Source: Diprion similis (lineage: Eukaryota > Arthropoda > Insecta > Hymenoptera > Diprionidae). From it: DNA of 64,000 nt. The position numbers were made by a program, and so were the translations under genes. Every line of letters begins with the position of its first letter. Within the stretch, counting starts at the first letter, position 1. The notes under the pieces are model-generated. The model made no database searches, was not told the origin of the DNA, and was given only the letters and a program-made list of their open reading frames with translations. The stretch is taken from NCBI RefSeq assembly GCF_021155765.1, contig NC_060110.1, forward strand, positions 1,860,001 through 1,924,000. The letters run 5' to 3'. Shown one piece after another: positions 55,608-64,000 of this stretch.

Positions 55608-57230
55608 GTATATACCTAGGTATAGAGAGAATAGGGGAAACCCCATCGGATTTGGATTTTCGCGCGGGTGACAGAACGCTAACCCGGGGCTTGCACAGAC
55701 TCTCGGATAACAGACCGCGGCCAATCCAATTTCCTCGGGTGCGAAGTTTCACCCCGAGTGGGTAGCTACCCCGATATCCATACTCCTTTGTGTGGTGGTT
55801 TGCCGACTTCGAAGTCTAGGGCTGGCAAACTTGCCCAGCTAATCGTCGCGCACCGACTCCGTCAATTTGTGGATATAGTTGACATATAATATATCGATAT
55901 ATTTAGGTATTTAGATCGTGAACTTCGTCGAAATGTAATAGGGGTAGATTTTCGAAAACGGATGTGATTCTATAAACCTAAAATCGTCTGTGAAGTCATT
56001 CTTCACTTGAAAATTTGACCGATTTGTAGAGACTATACTAACGTCTCCGAGTGTTAATGCTTGATAAAAAAAATAAATTAACTCACCAAGTTTTCCCAGA
56101 AATTTCATAACGATTCACGTGAAACGCCTTACAGCCAAGAGCGTAGGAAAGAAGGAATAAATTTGATCGGCACTCGAGGGGTTGCGGAGGTTCGACGGGG
56201 GCGGGTATTGATTTGAACTTTGAACGAGTGCAGCTGGGAGTACTTGTGGAGAGGAAGGAAGCAGCTCTGGTTGTGAAGCGGTTAAAAGGCTTGCTTCGCT
56301 TTTCCAATAGCTCCTGATTAGTCACCTTTCCTGGTGGTGGTTCACCCGGGGCGCAGATCTTGATCGTGAGCGTGGTTTAATGTCACGCCGGTTCATTAGC
56401 GGGCAATTAATTTTAAACTCAATTCTTCTCTGGTGCGCGATGCACGCGGTTTCCTTCATGCCCATCTCGCGCTTCTAGGCGGTGGTAGAGAAAGAGGATT
56501 AGGAGAGGAAGAGAGAGGGCGAGGTCCTTGCCCTCGGCCAAGTGGCGAGAGAGAGACGGACAACCGGGGGCGACTCTGGAACGAGACAGCAACGAAACAC
56601 CTGCTGCGAAGCGTGCGGGCAAAAAAATTCTCAAATGAAACTGCAGGTATACCGTTTCATGATATATACATGTCTTGCAGGGCTGTACTCGGCCGTATAC
56701 TCAACCTGTTCGCCCTCCGGTGCTTCGAAGAAGGTCGCCCGTCTTTCCAAAGCCTCAAACCTGCGGGCGGCACCTTTTCTTCTCTCGGTCTCGTTCCGCA
56801 AAGACACCTGCTTCGAGGGTGATGACGAACGATCAGCCTTTGCGCGAACCGGAAATCAGTTCGATCGTCTTGCCACGTGCATGCTTTCATGGTTCACGAT
56901 TTTAGAATGTTGTACGAATAGACCGTACAAAGTATGAAATTATTATAAAAATATGGAAGTTTTTTCTGTCAACTATACTGAGAGCAATTAGGTACTAATA
57001 CCGAGTCAAAGAATTTAAAAAAGATTGTATATCTTTTCAAATTTCACGTCCGGAATTGCAGAACTTCGAAGACGATTTTCACTGAAAGCACGATTGATTG
57101 TACGCGACGTCGAGATTCTTGCGAGACTCCAGTCTGCACGATCATACGATCACTGGTTCTTTGAAATCGAAGAAACGGAGTTGGACACGCGAGCTCGTAG
57201 GTACGCATCTCGTTTGTTATATACGCCTAC
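55605..57230. other. Intergenic DNA with a GAGA-rich patch
   Basis: About 56480-56560 is a purine tract with many GAGAG cores, next to GC-rich DNA. A minus-strand frame at 56083-56325 is open for 80 codons but is not recognisable. No supported gene. Confidence 0.35.
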
Positions 57231-57231
57231 G

Positions 57232-57280
<49 letters not shown>
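57231..57280. repeat. (TA)n microsatellite, about 24 copies
   Basis: Near-perfect AT dinucleotide repeat; open frames across it read alternating Tyr-Ile and are artefacts. Confidence 0.95.
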
Positions 57281-58800
57281 TCGTACATACATCCGAAGCT
57301 CAGCTGAGGTATTTTGAAAATATCCAATTTCGTGGGAGGACGCCGTGAGGGCGGATGGAGGAAATCGCGTGCTTGGCGATAGCCTTTGTGTTCATCGGTG
57401 CGTGACTCCTACTGCCTACATCAGGGGGTGCTTACACAGCCCGTAGCTGGAATATCGCCGGCCCGGGAAAGGAAGGCGCCATGCGTGTGGCGAGGCGAGG
57501 AATACACGTTTATCAGATAAGGTGACGCAGTTAGCTCGCGTGCTTTTATGGTCCAATACGACCGCGTGTGCTGTGAGTTTTCCCCGGGCGTCCACGGTAG
57601 CTGCAATGGCTAGACACCTTCGTCGCGATGCATGCGCCAAAGCCGCTTCATGCAGTGAACCTTCCGAAGGATCATTGGCTTGGAAACCGAGCGAGTGACT
57701 TCGATTGATTGACATTTATTTTGACTCATGTTAGCTGATTTCTATTATAACATATGATATTCATAGATTTACAATGATTCTTCAGTGTTCTGGAGGATTT
57801 TTAATGTTTTTAGGACTGAACAAAGTCACGGGAAATCGCACCGAATCACTTGGGAATCGGTGAACATCGTCCCGAGCGCTGGGAGATCATTAAATATCAG
57901 TAGAATTAATCATTTGGTAAGCTTGAAATCAAAGAAAGCAGGTAGACGTAAGAGAAAAGCCATAGAACGTTCGTGAGTTGAAACCATTTGGTGCTTTTAT
58001 CATTTTTATATGATTGCTATCAGGTGAGTTGAGTGATTCGCAATGATTTCGATGATCTTGATTAAGTTCTCGTTATTTTAAAGAATTCTTCAGTCATCTA
58101 AGTTCCTTTGTTTTATAATTTAACGTTCAAATGTTGAATTTATAATTTCTTCGAGTGAATGGCGTCTTAAGACATTCTCTAAGTATCCAGTGCTGGGGCT
58201 CCGAAGTTGGATAATCGCCGAAACCGGCTAGTTACAGAGTATCAATTAGAATAGACATATTATAAATCAGTGAAGTATATAGAATTGCAAACGAATGCAG
58301 GAAAAACTTGTTTTCAAGTAGGAAATAGATTTCTACATTAATTAAAACAAACTTTTAACACGCAGTTGTTTTTACACAATCATTCTAAGAGCAAAGTTCT
58401 ATTGAACGTATTTCTTTTTCATTCACTAGTTACTTTTTTGGTAGATCAGTGCTTTAACAATCCACTCAGGTTCAATCCCATAATTTTAGACGCTGGGTTC
58501 TAAAAAAGTGCAAAACTACAGCCGCTGAAGATAACCGCTGAACGAGTAAGAATAAAATTCAATCCAATTTTGATCTAATCAAAATGATCTGTCAAAGGCT
58601 ACAACTTTGCTAATCTTCATTTTTCCGAATGTCAAATTATCGAAGGTCACAATTGGATTACCCACTAACTCATAAAGCAACATCTCTCGATGAACCGTTA
58701 AGAAATGTTAAGTCTCACAATTTTCTTTAAATCTGTACCAGGCTAATAAAGCCTCTCGGAAACGTGGAATCCACGAATCTGATATGCTGAAAGAAACTTA
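57281..58800. other. Intergenic DNA, GC-rich then AT-rich
   Basis: The GC-rich part ends near 57660. No supported gene or repeat. Confidence 0.35.
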
Positions 58801-59480
58801 TAGGATATAGAAGCGGGGTGAAGAAGAGAGAAAAATGTGAAGGGTCGAGGGGCGGAGGGGAAGGGTGGCAGAGAGCGAGAAAGACAAGGGTAAAGGGGGG
58901 AAAAAAAGGCGGAGTGAGTGACTCTAGGCGTCTCTAATGACTGCGGATCCGACGCGGCGCCCGCGTCCGCAATGATTATAATCGATAACCCTGCGTCTTT
59001 GTCTGGCTGAGCGAGCGGGTCGAGGGTGACTCTCTTCCTCGGGTCTGCCTCTGCCTTCGCAGCCCGCCACGGGTTATGGTTATCGCCTCTTTACAAGCTC
59101 GTAAGCAGCCCGCAGCCCGCAAGCTCGCCTACGCCGCTCCCTCCGGCCCCTGGCAAACCACTTTGCGGGCTTCGCGTACGCGTTTCGCCTTCGCCAGGCA
59201 TCGATCGGCACCCCCGCCACCCCCCCGCTGCCGTCAGCGACGCTAGTCACGACTGACACTTGCGGTCGACCTGCAACCTCCCTTTTCCGCACCCCGTCCG
59301 GACTTCCGCCGAGGGTGGCTTCCGCCTGCGCGCCTCGAACCCGCCGAAACGAGTCGCGAAAACTCGACGCCTGATTTTCAACCCCCCACTTCACCCCCCT
59401 CTGGTCGCTGAAAGTCACGCCGAATCCGCGCTTCCCGTCGCGTGTCTAGGTCGTGATGCGAGGGTCGAGGCCGAGAAGCT
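58801..59480. other. Purine tract followed by CpG island
   Basis: About 58800-58915 is a GAGAG/GGGG-rich purine tract, followed by strongly GC-rich DNA to about 59480. No recognisable protein. It resembles a promoter or regulatory island. Confidence 0.4.
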
Positions 59481-61960
59481 AATTGGTCGAGATATGACGG
59501 GACCCCTCATTTCTGAGGTGATATGGAAGATGTTTATCCCGGTACGGTTATTCCTACAAATTGCACATGATTCATCAGGGAGGAGGAATCGTCTCAGCGT
59601 GTCAACTTTACGTAAAATGACGTAAAGACTCATTAATTCAGTCGACAAATAATTTTTAAAGGATGGACTGGCAAGGCTGATTTACTTTAATAAAATATTG
59701 GAAACACATACAGTGGTATTTGGGTTCGAATGAAGAATAGGTACATGGAATACTATCGCTCAATAGACAAATAACAAATGATAAAAAAAAGCAGAGTACC
59801 GTATCGAACAATAATGGGAGATGATTAGTGAAATACTGCAGTGAGCATTTTTCCTTTAAATTCAGGTGGCAACTCAAAGAGTTGCGGAGTGGTAACTGAA
59901 AAATTCATTGTTGCCCATCGATTTTATTCTGCAATTCAGCAGGCATTACTTGCAGTCAGGGTTTTGTTTCTGTTCTATCTATACTTTGTTATAACGCAGT
60001 AAATTGGTCTAGAAATAGATCTTGATAATTACTGTATTCAATGGGGCACCGCACCCAGGTGTAAAGACACAACTGTATTATTAGATGGCGATAAGGCTGC
60101 AGCGCTATAATTTGTCAGGAATATAAGAGGACGATTTTAAATGTTGTATCGATCAACTAACCATATACACAATGGAAGGTGTGTCCAGTTTTTAACACTC
60201 GGCCAGTGGAACGGGTTTCTAAATTAATAATTAGAACAAAAACGTACACACACATTATTTTAGTTCCTAGTTCAGGACCCGTGAAAAACTTTCCCTGAAA
60301 TATGTAAATTTTTTTTGCCATAAAACAATATTTTCACGATAAAAATGAAGATTAAGCTTGCGTAGCGGAAATTTTGATGATAATTATTTATTCGATAAAA
60401 TATTCGACTGTGTTCACAAAACAGAATTATATTTCATTTCTGCTACAGATGCACAATTTCTTACCGCAAAATCACATGTATAAATATACATATCATTCAA
60501 AAACTCATTCAGAGCTCAAAAATTACCGGAATGAGACACACATTTTTCTCCAGAGTGTGTTGATTTCATATTCAAGGTCAAGTTATTCAGATTCGAAATG
60601 GCCAACTGGACATCGCGATGGCCAAAGAACAGTGAGATTACGATGATTAACGCGTACCTGGAAAGCCAAGATCTCAATTAAAAATGCATCGATTGTCCAA
60701 TTTTTCCCCATGGAACATCGGTATTCCGAGCGTGGGATGTAAGGCCGTTGGAACGAGACGAATATCGGTGTTCCGCACGGTTCGTGTCCGTGGATAGAAA
60801 CGTACAACGTATAAGGTTGACATGTACGATGCCCCAGGGTCTCTGCGCCAGCGGAAGCAGCCGATTGTATGAATTGTACCGATTTAAAAACGGCTCCCAG
60901 GAAAGACCTGCACGTATAGCAGTTATAGCGTATACACATAGACGTATAATACACGTCTAGTCTGCTGCCCACTTGCCCGTATAACGTGAAAGAATTTGTT
61001 GCTGATCGTTCCGGAATCCCCGCACACAACCAGCAACTAGGGAGAAAATATGTCGTACAGATGGTCGATATGTTCGGTGATAATCGAGAGACGATCCATT
61101 TCGTTCTTGCGATTTTTCCCTCCTACGCAGCTGAAAGACAAACTCTGATCTCTCCGGAGCATTTTCTGGCTGAAAAAGTGCTCGGAAGATCGGTTGAGTG
61201 AATTGAATTAGTAATGTTTTTTAGGTTTTGAGGTTTATTCTTTATTGTCGACCTTTTAGCCAGCTTTTGAAATTTTTCGTTTGTCCACTGGAAACAGTTT
61301 TTCAGCATACGTTCGTTGCTTAATGCGAACGTTGAAAATATGCCCTGACAATGGACGATGATTCGCCCTCTTTAGACTTTCGCGGTGACACGTGGCTTTT
61401 GTGGTCGTTTAACTCCCGGCATATTACGTCACAACAGCCACGGTGCCATGTTTGAGGTTTACTGGGCTCGAGTTCCAGTTTAATGTGTTTTTGAGGTACC
61501 GAATAAAGTCAACTTGGTTCTTAAATTTTTGCCAGCAACGATCACGCGTCTCTAATATTTGCAATAATATACATATTAGGGTATTGCACGAAAAAGTAAT
61601 TCGCGAATTTCAATCGTGGCACCCTTTGAAAAATTTATTTGGCTTGAATGAAAGATTCTCTTAAAAAATGAACGTTGTACATTGCGTTTAAGAAAGCGAT
61701 GTTCCATGTTTTTGCGATGTCTTATAACGTTCGATTAGACGTGTGTTAATTTTCAGAATCGAATGCACCGAAAAATTGCAGGTATTATTCACTTCCCTGG
61801 AAGACACGCATCTGCGAAGAGTTGAGAAATGAAAGAAAAGAAACTCATTTGAAAATATCATTCAAAAAGCAAATGCTACGCCTAGTTAATTGCTGTAAAA
61901 CTAATACGGATCAACGTGCATTATTATTACAATCCATATACCGAAAAATTTTAGGGGAGT
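59481..61960. other. AT-rich intergenic DNA
   Basis: A 148-codon minus-strand frame at 60583-61029 is the longest here, but it has no family features and the opposite strand is open too. No supported gene. Confidence 0.35.
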
Positions 61961-62680
61961 GAAAACGTCACGAGGTATCCTGTTGCGGACTCCTTTGTCA
62001 AGGGGGCGGCTGGGATTCCGGACAGTTTGAGAACCCGGTGGCGGATGGTAAGTCCTCCAATATGCTAAGTCCTGTCCCACGCCCCCCTGCGGCCACCCCG
62101 GCAGCCTCAACAGCCCCCACCGACACACAACTGCTTTGAGCGGAGATGATGGAGCGACGGGGGGTGGAAGTTGGAGAGTCAGTGGCGGGGGAGGGGGAGA
62201 CGTATAAGGGAGAGGCAAATAGAGTGGGACAGCGCGAACAAGGGTGCGCGCTTGACAAAGGGGCGCAACCTCGAACGCCGGCAGTGGTATGAGGCGGGGG
62301 AGCGGGGGGCGAAGAAGAAGAGATCCGAAGCGAGGAAACGGAGACATCGGCGTGGCGAGGCGGCCCGGGTGCCGAGGGTGTTGGTGTCGGTGACGGTGTC
62401 GGTGTCGGTGTGGGTTGAAAAGTTCAATTGCGCGCACTTTCGCAGTGGCGTCTCGCAAATCCCAACCCCCGAGCCACCCCCGCGCCACCCTCGGGCGCAA
62501 TGACTCGCGAACGGCGACGCCGAGTGCCAGAACCTCGGGCGCGGATTCCTGGGGGAAGTATTTAACGCTACTCGGCTCGAGGGAGCCGGCCTGCAGGGTG
62601 AACGGCGGAGAGCCAGCTACAACCCGGATTAGGACGCGATGGCTTCGTGGACGAGTTTCAGTATCGGATGAGTTCCCAGC
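61961..62680. other. CpG island with GGTGTC repeats
   Basis: Strongly GC-rich. A GGTGTC hexamer repeat at 62377-62413 produces His/Arg-rich artefact frames on the minus strand. Possibly a regulatory or promoter island of a gene outside the window. Confidence 0.45.
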
Positions 62681-64000
62681 TTCTACTTATAGCTACGTGT
62701 ATATATCCCGATTACGGAGGCGCTCACTTCCTTCACTTCGAAAAGCTGTACGCGGGACATTCCAAATGGAAGTGAACGAGGTTCGTTCTCGATTCACACT
62801 GAATCGGAAGCCGATTTTTTTTCATTCTATTTAGGCGGACAGATCATCGTGTAACATTCTTATTATAATCGTTAGTTGATTAGAATAATCAATGGTATTT
62901 CGTGCTTTTTTTGAATAAAATTTTTTAATTCAGCATCTTTAATTTATACCTATTACTCGTTAAAATTCGCGTGACAACGCAAAACTGCAATAAGTGGGTG
63001 ATGAATGTTTAATTTGGTTTTCAACAGGTCATAGAAGAAATGATTATTTTTCTTTCTCCGATATCTTTCTAAACACGAAGGATTACTGCCAATTTTTTAG
63101 TTGATCACTATATGGCAGCTAGTTCAACGACTCGGAAACACCAAGCGATTTTTGTAAAAATCATTATTCACAACGCGTTTGATAAACAACTGACTAATCA
63201 ATGAGATTTGATGATGAGAAGCTAAAACATTTATTTTCATTCCTCGCTTCTCACGTCTATTTTCTGTAAAAAGATAAATCAAACAACAGTAATCACGTTG
63301 TTCCTGTTTACTAACTTTCCCGGGAAATCAAAGATGTGTATTAGAAAAGTTAGGTTTGTAGACTCAGAGATCACACTATGATTGGCACAGAACTGGGTAT
63401 AAATAACCCACCAATAGACGGGAAAAATGTAATAAAGTCTTGCGCTGAAAAGCGCAGTCCTTTACCTTCAAGGTGGTGAAAGATGAGAAGTTTGACAGTC
63501 ATTCGAAGTAAAATTATTGCATGTCATCAGAGCTGAGAATATATTTTGCGTCAACAACAATGCTTACCTTCAGTTAGCCATGTTAGTAAGAATCGGCACG
63601 ATTCCCAGGGATATAAAATTACAGGTCACATCCCTCAGTTACCATTAACTCGCAGGTACAAACGCCCACTATTTGCCTTGTTCGGTACTCCGTGATATTT
63701 TTATCTCCTAAGCATGGTATAAAAACCTCAACTTGTGAACGTTACCAAATGACTCAAGAGTATCAAATGCCACAGAAGAAAATAGTTCATTAACAATGTC
63801 ATCGAGATTATAGCCTTAAATGGATTATCTTTCTACCTAAAAATTTTTTAATCACTCCAACATTAATTATTTCTAGTGTAGAAGGTCAAGCAATGTCCGT
63901 GCTTTTTGTTATTATCCACCCTACAACCTTGTGAATATCTCATTTTGGAAAAACTGAATTCAGAAAAAGCTTGTGTTGAACTTTTGAGGAATGGTACTTA
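62681..64000. other. AT-rich DNA to the window end
   Basis: No gene, repeat or RNA seen. Confidence 0.4.

Noticed and set aside
60583-61029. 148-codon minus-strand frame
   Set aside because: No recognisable domain, no splice support, and the opposite strand is open over half of it.
61901-62500. 199-codon minus-strand frame
   Set aside because: His/Arg and Pro runs come from the GGTGTC repeat and high GC; three other frames are also open over the same bases.

Overview
The window looks like nuclear DNA of an insect, most likely a hymenopteran; the order is an inference. Coding sequence is cut into short exons by GT-AG introns. The conserved proteins have insect lengths, and a gene-dense AT-rich half gives way to a gene-poor half with many CpG-rich patches. 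I rebuilt five complete conserved genes exon by exon; every junction keeps the reading frame.

Bases 1-31000 hold the genes. RpS20 (40S ribosomal protein, minus, 221-1786) is followed after 3.6 kb by PDS5 (cohesin regulator, plus, 5444-12139, 15 coding exons). PDS5 converges on DDX27 (ribosome-biogenesis DEAD-box helicase, minus, 15650-21187, 13 coding exons). DDX27 and FEN1 (flap endonuclease, plus, 21915-26089, 8 exons) are head-to-head over a 727-bp shared promoter. FEN1 converges on an RTN4IP1-like mitochondrial oxidoreductase (minus, 27185-30582, 8 coding exons). The set is housekeeping: translation and ribosome assembly (RpS20, DDX27), replication and cohesion (FEN1, PDS5), mitochondrial quinone chemistry (RTN4IP1).

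Bases 31000-64000 have no gene I can name. They alternate AT-rich DNA with CpG-rich patches carrying microsatellites and GAGA/CT tracts. A few minus-strand segments look like exons (34376-34493, 48839-49006, 49647-49823) and are given at low confidence.

The main unexplained structure is a set of fold-back and terminal-inverted-repeat elements. Two TTAA-flanked piggyBac-style elements lie at 19361-20115 (inside a DDX27 intron) and 32298-32889. A TA-flanked Tc1/mariner-style element lies at 48239-48540. Two long imperfect inverted repeats sit upstream of genes: one inside the DDX27/FEN1 bidirectional promoter and one about 0.6 kb upstream of RTN4IP1. I saw no novel multi-gene system, CRISPR array, rRNA or convincing tRNA.
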